Below are positions 45,612-56,052 of a stretch of DNA of 64,000 bases, piece by piece. This stretch comes from Cinclus cinclus (taxonomy: Eukaryota; Chordata; Aves; Passeriformes; Cinclidae): assembly GCF_963662255.1 (NCBI RefSeq), contig NW_026912163.1, positions 124,001 through 188,000 of the forward strand. Direction: 5' to 3'. Under the pieces are notes generated by a model that saw only the letters and a list, made by a program, of their open reading frames with translations, searched no databases and was not told the origin of the DNA. The translations under genes and the position numbers were made by a program. Numbering within the stretch: the stretch's first letter is position 1; each line of letters begins with the position of its first letter.

Positions 45612-48550
45612 TCATCGCACATTGACGACCCGCACTCTTTTTGAAGTTTCCTGGAATGGGTAATGGTTTTTCATCAACATCTGTCTGAGAGTAACACTCA
45701 CTTGCAAGATGCTTTCGTCTCCTGCATCTTGGACAAAGCTCTGATGGCTTGCCAGTCTTTGCAAGCTGAGGACAATTTTTTTAAAATGTCCAAAACCCCC
45801 ACAATTGTAGCATTGTCCTTCAGGGGAGTTATTTTTCTTTTTAAAATTCACAAGAACCTGCTCAAAGTTTTCATTTTGTGCTTGAAGTACTCGTTCCATT
45901 TATTCTTGTATTCTTGAAGCTATATGCTGTGGAGTGCCTACTTTATTCCAGGCTTCAACCATTTCTGATAAAGAGGGCTGACCAGGAATTGCACTAATAA
46001 CTCTTTTGCATTCTTGATTGGCATTTGCAAATGCAAGACTCTTTAACAAATGTGGTTTGGCTGCTTCATCAGTGACTTGCCTGTTCACGGCTTGTGTGAG
46101 TCTGTCTGTGAATAAAGAGAAGGGTTCAGACACGCCCTGTCTGATGTCTGTATCAATTGTGTCCTGCATGCCTGCTAGTGCAATTTGCAGAATTGCCTTG
46201 CGTGCAGCTTCTTTGATATCTGTTAACACTTCTCATGGAAGTCTCGCTTGCTGAGCTGGATTGTTTTTCGGAGGATCACCTGCTAATTCTGCCAAGGTGA
46301 GAGCTGCATTCGGCCCACCTTGATATCTGGTTCTCAGTTCTTGCAGAGCCCTCCTCCATCTGTTGTCCCAGATGAGTTCCTCTGTGTCTGTGAGAATCAG
46401 AGAAACAAGAGACTTGAGATCGTACGGAGTTAACTCATATATATTAAAAGTACCTTTCAAAAGCTGTTTGAAATATGAAGATCCCAGTCCATTGTCCCTG
46501 ATTGCCTTAATTAAATATTTCACTACTTCATGATTCAACCTTTCTCACCTTGGATTTTGCCCTTGGACATCATAATTGACTGGCATGGCGATGTCACCTG
46601 TTCCAGTCACAGGACATTATCTTTTGCTAGATTCAGCCTTATATGTGCCCAATCTATTAATGTCTGCGCTGCAGGTGGCTGTGCTTCCATGGAAATTGGC
46701 CTGTAAAGAGGAGCCATCTGATGTGTTTGTGTCCACGCTGCAGCTTTATTCACGGGCCTCACTGGTACCTGCACTCTTTGTTGTGTTGTTCCTGGTCCTG
46801 GCTGAGGAACGAGCATCTGTGACTCAAGAGTCGCCTGAAGAGTCTGTAGAAAATCTGCCCTCATCTTTGGACGACATTCCAGAGTTGTTCCCATCTGCTG
46901 TAAAAAAGCCTAAAAAACATCTTTTGGTATTGTAACCAATTGTCCTTGATTTGCACTGGCATCTGCTGTCCACGCCAGAATCCCCTCCGACACTGTAATA
47001 TATAATGTATCATCCCGTTGCTCATGAGGAACTTCCTGTATTTTCTTTTTAAAAGACGATTTTTTATAAGAAATCGGAAAAAAGTCTTGTAATGTTAGGG
47101 TTCCGCCACCAGATGGAGCTGCTGCCTACGTTTGTAACAATCTACTTTTCTGTTGCCGTTGCCATGGCAACCGAGGCTCGATCAAGTCTGTGTCCATGGA
47201 AACACCTTTTGCTTGGGCACGCCCCGGCTCCACTCGCAGAGCCCCGGGGGTGTGGCCACTCCTGTCCCGACCGCGCCTCCTCTCTGCCCAGAAGACGCTG
47301 CCCTGCTCTTGGACATGCCTCCTCTCCTATCGTAATCACTATCGCTATCACTGAATTCATGCCCTTCCGAGCTTGATTGGCTCTCATCTGAGCGGTTTCT
47401 TTGTTTTTACCACGCCCTATACGGCGTCTCTCCGTATCTGGGTTCCCGGTCCCTATCGCTGACACTTCCGAGTTTCGAGTCTCCCGCGCATGCTCGCCGC
47501 GTTTCGCACGCACCGCGCAAGCGCTATCCACTGCCTGTGTTACTATCACCGCGCATGTGCCGCTCCCTGTCGCGCCCGCCGTTACCGGGGCCGGGGCCGG
47601 GGTCTCCATCCCCGTCGCTGCACTTGGGGCCGGGACCGCCGCTGCCGCGCTCGCCGCGGTCTGGGCCGCCCTTCCCGCCGCCTCCGGGACCGGGACCGCT
47701 CTGCCCCCCGCCGCTGCCAATCCGCGCGTCTCGGTCGGCGCCGCGGACGGCTGCGTCCCGCCTACCTCGGCAATGCCGCGCACCGAGCCCGCTCCGCAAC
47801 CCGCTGTTTCCGCGGTATTATCTGCCTTTCTCGCGCTTCCCGCCTCCCCCCTTGTCCCCCCTACCTCCCCGGGAGTCGTCTGCAGCTCCCTCCCGCTTTC
47901 TGGGGACAAGGTTTCTGAAGGGCTAAAGAAAAGAAAGTCTAGGTGCTCTAACACGCTGGGAAATATTTCTAACTTAATTTTTCCCGGCTTTGGATAAAGT
48001 ACTGTGGGTAATTCAGGGAAAATGGGTGATTCTGGAGATTCTAGTAATTCAGGGCATATACCTTGACCTTCCTCAGGCCCTTCATCTATATTAATTGCAC
48101 CTTGCTGGTAGCAAGGTTCGTCCACTGGCTGATAACCAGTAACGGTCTGCTGCTGGCTAGACCATTGTTGTTCCACTTGCTGATGGCAAGACGGTAAAAA
48201 ACCTCGCTCCCCCAGCTGATGGCTAGGTGAGGACCTTAGATTGCCCTCTGACAAATGGATAAGCCCGCATTTCTGCGAGATAGGACTTTTAGCATTATCC
48301 TGGCAGGAGACAAAAGCTTTATTGCCTCCCTGTCTCTTAGAGTTGCTAAGTGAAACAAAGAACGATTGATTTCCTGCCAAAAACCTGGCTCAAATAACAA
48401 ATTTATTTCAGCATGTGGATACCTTAGTCTGACCCACAAAAGTAAATTCTTAAGTTCTTTATCTGAGATGGGGATGGGATGAGCAGATGCCACACCTTTT
48501 AAGGTGGATAAAAGGCTTATTTGTTCCTGACTGAGTCCATCCCCCATAGT
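45612..48550 (-). pseudogene. gag: ERV2 gag, frameshifted, with a long GC-rich middle region
   Basis: On the minus strand, matrix starts at MGDGLSQEQ (about 48,547) and runs to 48,236. A shift leads into a second open frame (48,380-47,142, 412 codons) rich in Gly, Ala, Pro and Thr. Capsid follows in pieces (46,894-46,607; 46,538-46,233; 46,229-45,900), with TPYDLKSLVSLIL and the major homology region RQGVSEPFSLFTDRL. A zinc knuckle CYNCGGFGHFKK lies near 45,800. The 47,400-47,900 part of the middle region is strikingly CpG-rich compared with the rest of the provirus. Confidence 0.8.
47158..47203. promoter_or_regulatory. Perfect X-box palindrome plus a second near-match inside ERV2
   Basis: GTTGCCATGGCAAC at 47,158-47,171 is a full match to the RFX X-box consensus. 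GTGTCCATGGAAAC follows at 47,190-47,203. They lie at the edge of the CpG-rich gag segment. Function is inferred only from motif identity. Confidence 0.4.
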
Positions 48551-48780
48551 TTCTGAATTTTGACCTGTCTTACCCAAAGGCAAGTCTTCAAAGTCGAGCT
48601 GGACAGTTTTTCCTGATCTCTGGCCAGTCGGGCACAGGGGTGAGGAGTTCCCGGGTTTCCTCCCTTCCGAGTCGAATCTGGAGCTGGCTTTCTCTCAGCA
48701 GAGGTCAAAATTTCTGCAGTCTTCTCCAGTGGTGTGCCTCTCTCTGTTATTCAGGGTGTGTGGTCACATTTGTGAGCCAT

Positions 48781-48798
48781 GCCCACCCAGGGACGCCA
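48781..48798 (-). other. ERV2 primer binding site (tRNA-Asn)
   Basis: The minus strand reads TGGCGTCCCTGGGTGGGC, two bases downstream of the 5' LTR. This matches all 18 bases of the complement of the tRNA-Asn 3' end as I recall it. Confidence 0.85.
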
Positions 48799-48800
48799 GA

Positions 48801-49445
48801 TGTCACTGTCTGTGGGGTTTCCTGAACTGGAGATCACCCACAACAGGACATTTAGGTGGTTTAGAGTTCAAGTTTTCCCAGCTCCAGCACCGAAGAAGAA
48901 TTAGGAAGCCGTTTTCTGTGGTTTCCAAGGTTGTTTATTCTTTCTTATCTAAGAAATTCTTTAACTAACAGAGGTCTGTGTAGTAGCTTGATCCAAGGCA
49001 CACTCTCCATGCCCTTGGGGCAGGACGTATCTTTTATACTATAAATTACATACCTAATGTTTACAATTACTGTCCAACACATGACACCTTTATTACACTG
49101 TCCAACTTTGTCCCAAACCAATCCAGTAATGCCATCCTGACTCAGAAGGTGGATGACATGAAGAAGAAGAAGAAAAGACATACCATGCCCAAAGTCCTCC
49201 ATCTTAGCTTTAAAGCCCCTAATATAAACATTTCTAAAAACTCACTTTTCTGCCTTCTAACAATCTAATTTATACTCTACTTAATTTTTGTGACTTGTAA
49301 TTCTTCCTGCAATGTTGGTAATTTTTTCCAGGGACTAAAATCCAGTCCCCAGGGGTCTTGGGCACTATACCAAGCCCTCTGAGCCCCCTGCCTGGAGGGT
49401 CTGGAGGCATCCCGGGAAGCCAGGGGAAGACTCTGGACTCCCACA
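48801..49445 (-). repeat. ERV2 5' LTR
   Basis: 645-bp repeat, partner of 40,409-41,053. Read on the minus strand it contains a TATA-like TATAAAAGATACG near 49,025-49,040. A polyadenylation signal was not clearly identified. Confidence 0.92.
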
Positions 49446-50508
49446 TTTTTCCATCCCATCTCAGGCAGAGGTGGGACTTGGGGGGGAAAAAGGGGGGAGA
49501 GCAACACAGGAGTCAGAGGGGCAGAGGGAAAAAGCTGCTTTTTCCCATCCCAAGCCCAGGTAGAGGCAGAATTCCTTCCCATCCTGACCCATGGAGAGGC
49601 AGAATACAAGGGGGAGCACAAATACCTCAAAACACTCCTTTGAGGTAAAAATAGGACAAAGAAAGAGTAAGGTTTTAAGTCCAAACTACCCATGAAGGGG
49701 TCAAAGTTCTTAAATTTAAAAAACAAAAAAAACCCGACCAGTAGGTTGCCAGAAATACCACCGGGCAGCCCTTTGGGAATGACGTTGAGACACAAGGGAA
49801 TTATACAAATGAAAAAGTAAAGAAAAATTGATTCAATATTTGTTTAATAAAGTGGACCAAAGAAATGATCCGTAGAGATAATCTGTATTGGGCCATGTTC
49901 AGATCGTTTGAGGGGTGGATTTGTCGAGCATTAAACACATATGTTGCTTGTAAAGAACCATTTAGGAGAGAGGAATGTGACTGTGCTGCTCTGTGGACAG
50001 AACAGCATAAACCACTCTCGGGATGTGCGTTCAAGGAAAAAGAGGATGAGGATAACAAAAAAGGTTACCTGGGAATCCCTTGATAATCTCCCACCTCCAT
50101 ATAATACAAAAAATACAGGAGACACCCCCCCCCCCCCCCCCAATGTCTCTGCTCCCTCCCCTTCTGGTACTCCAATAGCTCAAAGGACTCCCTGGAGTCA
50201 AAGAAATACCAGGAGAGATAGGATCAGCAGAGAGGAGGGAGATAATGACACAAAGGCTCCCCTTTACCCCCTGAGGGAAGTCCCATTAGCGGGACAACAG
50301 ACTGAATTAACTGGATTTGTAAATGTTCCCTTGAACACAGGGGAGGTAAGAAACTAAAAAAAAGAGATGGGAAAACTATTGGAAGATCCTACAGGGGTAT
50401 CTGAGAGACTAGATCAATTCCTCAGACTAAGTAGGTATAATTGGATGGAATTACAATCTATATTAAATATCCAATTCACCAGGGAAGAAAGGGGGAGGGA
50501 AACCACCC
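49446..50508 (+). pseudogene. gag: ERV1 leader (resumed) and gag start, right copy
   Basis: After ERV2 the ERV1 leader resumes. From about 49,800 the sequence encodes a matrix-like piece (LYWAMFRSFEGWICRALNTY), then a PPPY-containing proline-rich region, then the beginning of capsid (EMGKLLEDP). Stops and a frame change at the C-run (50,127-50,142) break it. PPPY is the type of late-domain motif that recruits the host budding machinery. It ends at the ERV3 LTR. Confidence 0.75.
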
Positions 50509-50965
50509 TGTTAGCGTGGAAACACATAATCACAGGATAATTATATGCAGGTGCATTTATTGAAAAGCTCTGGGAGCTGGGCTACAAACCCAAATCTGAC
50601 TCCGACATGGATTTGAGATGAACATGGTTTTATACCCTTTTAATTATGTAACTGTATATTAATTATTAAACTCATATTGTTGTATACATTGATCTTATCC
50701 AAGCATGAATTATTGTACTTTTCATCAGGTCCCCCAAACACCTTTTCTTGTGATTCTTATTACAATTAAACAACAACTATATTCAACTACCATACAGTCG
50801 TATCATTTATCATATGTTGATTACGCAGGTGCAGTTTCACCTGATCTAATTTGTTCCCAGGGCCTAGTTCCCATTCCCAGGCCTACCAGACCCAACCTTT
50901 CTTACCATCACCTGAATCTATACAATTCCCATGATTTTGGAAACATTTTTAACCCTATGCTATCA
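50509..50965 (-). repeat. ERV3 3' LTR
   Basis: Partner of 57,915-58,376 with small indels and scattered substitutions. The right LTR has a short local duplication around CCCAGGGCCTAGTTCC (about 58,265-58,305). It forms the outer end of the palindrome arm. Confidence 0.9.
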
Positions 50966-50980
50966 TTTCCCCCCTTTGAA
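50966..50980 (-). other. ERV3 polypurine tract
   Basis: The minus strand reads TTCAAAGGGGGGAAA directly before the LTR start TGATAGC. Confidence 0.8.
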
Positions 50981-51173
50981 AGTATTTTTACTTCACTATA
51001 ATAAGTGCAAATGCTTTCACTTGATACAGTCCTCTTGGCTTCCGAGTTTTTACTTGATGTTCGTCTTCAAATCCATGGTTGTTGTAACCATGGTCATGGA
51101 TGTTGTCACAAACCGAGGAACCTGAAGATGATGGGTGTGGATTTCTGTCCTGTGTCAGTGTCTTCATTATCTT

Positions 51174-52803
51174 TCAGTTCCAGGATATCCTTTTCTGTAT
51201 TTCTCTTTTCAGGATTCTGTAGACTAACCAAATCACTAAGAACATAATTAGTAAGATTACCAAATTCTCAATGATAGACCTAACCCATGAACTCACATTC
51301 CATCCTAACCCTTTGAAGATTTTGTCTAACCAGCTCGTAGTCAAGTCCTTTTGTTCTTCTGTGCCTAATACCTTATTTGTTTCAACTGATTGATATAATA
51401 TTCTACATCTGCAGTTATGTTTGGGATGTGGATTCAGCAATGATCAATTTGTCCATTTAAAAATCCGCATGCCCCGTGCTCTTTAAGGAGTAACGTATCT
51501 AAGGCCAATCGGTTTTGTAAAGTCATTTTTGTGGTTGCTTGTAAGTGAACATTTAGTTCTTCAAATCCTTCCTGGGTGACTCTTTCTAGTGTATCTACTT
51601 GACCTGTAAGTTTATATAACATTTCTCTATTTTGGTAGTTTGTTATAGGACCGAATAAAGACTCTCGGGCCCACCCAAATTCCACTCCACTGGAGGGTTC
51701 TTGCCAAGTTTCATCCTGATCTGGAACTTCTCATCTTGTTCTTATCTGCAGAAGTTCATGTTTTCCTTTAAATGGGGATTTTTTCCAAACTGGACATAAA
51801 GTAGGCAGGCCCAGGTAATTTCTTTTACTTTCCCAAATCTACAGGCAGGTGTGTTGTCCAGGTACCATCACTTGTTGCCCATACAAATTGTCCTGGACTT
51901 TGGATTGTGCTCTTGCCACATCCCACTATTATCTTATAATTCACTTTACTTCGTTTGTGTTTGATCCCTCTGCAGGCACAACCAATTTGCAAGGCTACTG
52001 CTAGTGGTGGCATTTGTTTTACCTTTATGTTGTCAGAAGTGCAATCATAAGTTTTATTACATGCCCACCAACTCACTATTTCTGCCTTTATTCTACTGCT
52101 AATGGCAGTGTTCATCACTGCTGGATCTGTTTCATTCTCAGGTCCTTCCCATTTTAATGCACCAAGGGGTATTTGCCGTATATTGAAATTTCTGAAGTAT
52201 ACTCATGGACCACACACTGTCCCAGGGTTCTGTTTGACCTTTCCAATCTTTTTCCTCACACTTCCATACAAGAGTGGTCTCTGTGATATTCTCTTTAATC
52301 TTTTTGTAGCGTGGCAAGAAGCATTCCCAGTTTGCAAGGTTTTGATCTTCAACCCACTATTCTATGATTTGTCCTACCTTTCCATGACTTGAAATACAGT
52401 CCTGTTTTCTCAAAGGCCTCGTCCATTCCCCTATTACTTTCCAGGTCTCCTTGATTATTTGCCTCGACTGTGGTACTTGTTTACATGCATTGTTTTGTTC
52501 TTTTGTACTTCAGATAATTTTGATGTTAGGATTCCCCAGCTTATTAGGTCTCCCGCTGCCTTCGGTATTGGTGTTTTGCATTGTGGCAAAGTCTTTGACT
52601 AATCCAATCATTACATTCTCAGCCCAAATTGCATTGGAAACTTTTATCACCTGAGTTTCTGCCTGGACCTCCCTCTTCATTCTGGAATGAAGAGTGGTCA
52701 GTTGATCCTTTTGCATTCCATATCCCAAAGTAACATTAATTCCAGCTGGTGACATTAATATTAATAACCATAAAATGAACATTGGCACAATTCCTGACAT
52801 CAT
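51174..52803 (-). pseudogene. env: ERV3 env
   Basis: Minus-strand fragments run from a signal-peptide-like MFILWLLILM (near 52,780) through a degraded surface subunit to a transmembrane subunit. The latter has LQNRLALDTLLLKEHGACGF and a nearby cysteine pair at about 51,435, then a membrane anchor (NLVILLIMFLVIWLVYRIL) ending near 51,180. Several stops and shifts separate these pieces. The pattern is gamma-type. Confidence 0.75.
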
Positions 52804-53047
52804 TTAAAACAATTAAACACATCTTATCTGCAGCTTTGTTGGTCCTACAGCTTGTGCAGTCCACAGTCCAGGACAGACTTTCTTCACTCAGGTATAGTGT
52901 ATCCAGGGATCCACTCCAGCCACCTTGACTGCTGTAAAAGTGGTCAACAGCACCTGGTAGGGTCCACTCCACCTTTCTTTTAATGGTTCTTCGTCCCAAG
53001 TCTTAATGTACATGTCGTCTCCTAGATTGATGTCATGAACTGGATTC

Positions 53048-53960
53048 TCAAAGAGTCAGTGGCCTATTCCACATGAGGGCACTCGAAAGCTGAGCTAAAG
53101 TTTTCCCAAGAGACAGAACATAATTATGCACTTCCTGCTTCCCTGTGACATATACATTTGGATTAGGTTCGGGAGATTCATATGGTTTCCCATACAATAT
53201 CTCATAAGGACTGACTAACATCCCACTTCTAGGCTTTATCCACATCCTCAGCATTGCTATGGGTAAAGTTTGTGGCCATGGCAGTTTGGCTTCTTGGCAT
53301 ATTTTACTGATTTGCCTCTTTAATGTCTGATTCATCCTCTCTACCTGTCCACTTGACTGGGGTCTCCATGGTGTGTGGATGTCCCAGGTTATTCCTAGCA
53401 ACCTACTCACCTCTTTTACCACTGTGGCTATAAAATGTGGGCCCCTATCTGATGATATCCCTATAGGCACCCCAAATCTGGGAATGATCTCTTGTAGTAA
53501 CCATTCAGCTGTTTCTTTTGCTTGGTTTGAGTGACAGGGAAGGGCTTCTGGCCATCCAGAAAATGTGTCAATCCCCATTAAGAGATATTATCGAGTATCC
53601 TTGAGGTTCTCGTAACTCTACAAAATCTACCTGCCAATAGTCTCCTGGTTCTATCCCTACCTGAATTCTTCCTAGCTGTGTCTGTTGTCTAGCCACTGGG
53701 TTGTTTCTCAAGCAAATCTCACATTTTGTCATTACTGATTTTGCCATTGTTAACATTCATACTGAGATTAAATTTTGTTTTAGCAATTTCACCAGTGCTT
53801 CTGCACCCCAATGACATTCACTATGTTTAACTTGTAAAATTTCTCATATTATTAAGGGGGGGGGGGGGGGGAATACCACTGTTTGCCCTTGTGTAGTTAC
53901 ATACCACCCTTCTGAATTCTTTTGTGCATTCAGCAAACGTCCCAGTCTCTTGTCTTCTGA
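53048..53960 (-). pseudogene. pol: ERV3 integrase
   Basis: Minus-strand frames contain CEICLRNNP (zinc-binding cysteines, about 53,720), WQVDFVELRE with the first catalytic Asp, and GIDTFSGWPEALPC. They also contain SSDRGPHFIA with the second Asp and HTPWRPQSSGQVERMNQ with the Glu. A stop and frame change near 53,578 split the core domain. The G-run at 53,857-53,871 breaks the upstream linker. Confidence 0.85.
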
Positions 53961-54039
53961 ATATTTTGGTTTTGGAGGCAAATTGAATTGAGATACATTA
54001 AGTTTTAAAGGTATCAATGCCATTGCTGTTTGCACCTTT

Positions 54040-55720
54040 TGAGCAACCTGTCAGGCTGCCCAGTCTGCCTTTCGATTTCCCTCACAAATTTTAGAACCTC
54101 TTGACTGGTGTGCTTTACAGTGTATAATTGCCATTTGCTCAGGTTTTTGCACTACTTTTATTAGTTGCAGGATTGTGTCTTGATGTTTAATGTGCATACC
54201 CTGAGAAGACAGCAGTCCTCTTTCTTTCCACAGTGCTCCATGCACATGTACTACTCCAAAAGCATATTTTGAGTCAGTCCATATGTTCTCTTTTTTCCCT
54301 TCACTCAATTCTAGTGCTCTGGTTAAGGCAATCAGTTCTGCCCTTTGGGCAGATGTGTTTGGTGGTAATGCTTCTGCCTCAACTACTGTACTGATTGTTG
54401 TTACCGCATATCCAGCGTATCTGATTCAGTTCCCCATGAAGCTGCTTCCATCTGTGAATAACTCCCACTCTGGTTGCACTAATGGGACATCTTTTAGGTC
54501 TTCTACACAGTCATGCTCTAATGGGCCTTCTTCAGTTGTGGTACCTAGGAACCAGGCTAGATTCAAAAAGTTAGTTGTCTTTAATGTGACATCATCCTGC
54601 TTGGTCAGGATTACCTGGAATTTTATCATCCTGCTTGGAGATAGCCAGTGTCCCCCCCCTTTTGCTCTAAAACAGTGGTTACCGTGTGTGGCACATAGAC
54701 ATCTATGTGTCTTCCCATCGTGAGTTTCCTGGTTTCTTGTATCAACATTACAGTGGTTGCAACTGCCCGCAGACATGAAGGCCATCCGGCACTTACATTG
54801 TCAAGTTGTTTGGAAAAATAGCCCACCAGCCTTTTCCAGCTTCCCAAACATTGAGTCAGGACTCCCAGTGCCAGGTGAAGCCTTTCATGTACAAACAGCT
54901 GAAAGCCTTTAAACAGATCAGGTAACCCTAATGCTGGAGCAATTGTCAGTGCTTCTTTCAATTTTACCAAGGCCTCTTTCTGTGGTTTGCCCCAAGTGAA
55001 GGGCTGTGTCTTTTGAGCTTCATACAGGGGTTTGGCAATTAGCTCATAGTCCTTGATCCACAGACTACACCACTCTGCCATTCCAAGGAAGATTCGCAGC
55101 TCGTGAAGATTCTGGGGCTCTGGAATAGCACAAATAGCTTGGATATGGTTAGTACCTAGTTTTCTCTGTCCTTGTGAGATTTCACATCCCAGGTAAATTA
55201 CAGTCTGTTGGGCAATTTGTGCCTTTTCTCTAGACACTTGGTACCCTCCCATTCCCAGTGAATTCAAAATCTCAATTGTTCCCTTCATGCAGGTTGCCTT
55301 TTCTTCTATTGCTATCAGTATATCATCAACATACTGCAACAAAAGGTATTGGTCTTTCAGTACTTGCCCCTCTTTGGTCCAGATCTCTAGTTCCTTTGCC
55401 AGTTGGTTTCTGAATAGGGTCGGACTGTTCTTAAATCCTTGGGGTAGTCATGTCCAGGTGAGCTGGGTTTTTCTTCCATTTCCTGGATTTTCCCACTCAA
55501 AGGCAAACAGTTTCCTACTTTCTTTGTCAAGGGTATGCAGAAGAAAGCATCTTTTAGATCAATTATAGTAAACCATTTATATATCTCTTTTACAGATGTC
55601 AACAATGTGTACTGGATAAATGTCTAGTTATTTTATTTATTGCCCTTAGATCCTGTACTAGCCTATAATCCCCATTGGGTTTCTTTACTGGGAATATTGG
55701 TGTATTATATTCTGATTCAC
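54040..55720 (-). pseudogene. pol: ERV3 reverse transcriptase and RNase H
   Basis: On the minus strand, FTIIDLKDAFFCIPL (about 55,560) is followed after a frameshift by LQYVDDILIA, an intact YVDD polymerase site at 55,322-55,333. FLGMAEWCSLWI and the connection region follow. RNase H begins at ELFTDGSSFMGN (about 54,430), with a stop soon after, then resumes through WTDSKYAFGVVH and HCKAHQSRG. The frame between YVDD and the RNase H start is mostly open. Confidence 0.85.
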
Positions 55721-56052
55721 ATTCTTCTAGAGTTTGATATTATAGAATTTATCAATAGTCTTTGCTATTCCTTGCCGTGCTTCTGTTTTTATAGGATACT
55801 GTTTGACCTGTACGGCTTTTGCAATATGCTGTTTGCAATGGGCACTGATTCAAGCCCAACCCTTGCATGACTGACCCTCTGCCGCCCTTGCCAAACCCAC
55901 CCCTCCCCATAGTTCTGCCTCAGCTGCTTCTAGCACCTCCCCTTGAATTTCCTTGTACTATTGCCAAGAGATTCTGCTCCTGCTGCTTGTTAACCTCTTT
56001 TTCTCTATTGTTATAAACGTCCAAGCTACCTCAAGCAACCTGTCCAAACTTC

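Larger units (their letters stand above)
40409..49445 (-). mobile_element. ERV2: complete class II provirus with defective genes
   Basis: A 9,037-bp provirus on the minus strand has two 645-bp LTRs, a primer site perfectly complementary to tRNA-Asn, a polypurine tract and gag-pro-pol-env in order. The flanks are TTTTCC and TTTTTC, a 6-bp target duplication with one change. The empty site exists in the mirrored ERV1 leader near 7,806. The LTRs differ at about 11 positions, six of them clustered in the last ~45 bp. Gag, protease and pol are betaretrovirus-like, while the transmembrane protein resembles that of alpharetroviruses. All genes have frameshifts or stops. Confidence 0.93.
39129..50508 (+). 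mobile_element. ERV1, right copy, interrupted by a solo LTR and by ERV2
   Basis: Read on the plus strand it has an LTR, a tRNA-Phe-like primer site, a leader split by two later insertions (39,595-40,045 and 40,409-49,445), then the start of gag. Homology to the left-arm ERV1 copy ends at 50,508, where ERV3 begins. Everything 3' of early capsid is missing here. With the insertions removed it pairs with 8,630 down to about 6,795. Confidence 0.85.

Noticed and set aside
45230..45622. dUTPase domain between gag and protease of ERV2
   Set aside because: The frame here has only vague similarity (LIIGRDRNS) and lacks the other dUTPase motifs.
1..50508. Palindrome as a pure assembly artefact
   Set aside because: Not fully excluded, but the arms differ by substitutions, microsatellite lengths, a 212-bp segment and two retroviral insertions with target duplications, so they are not simple copies of the same reads.
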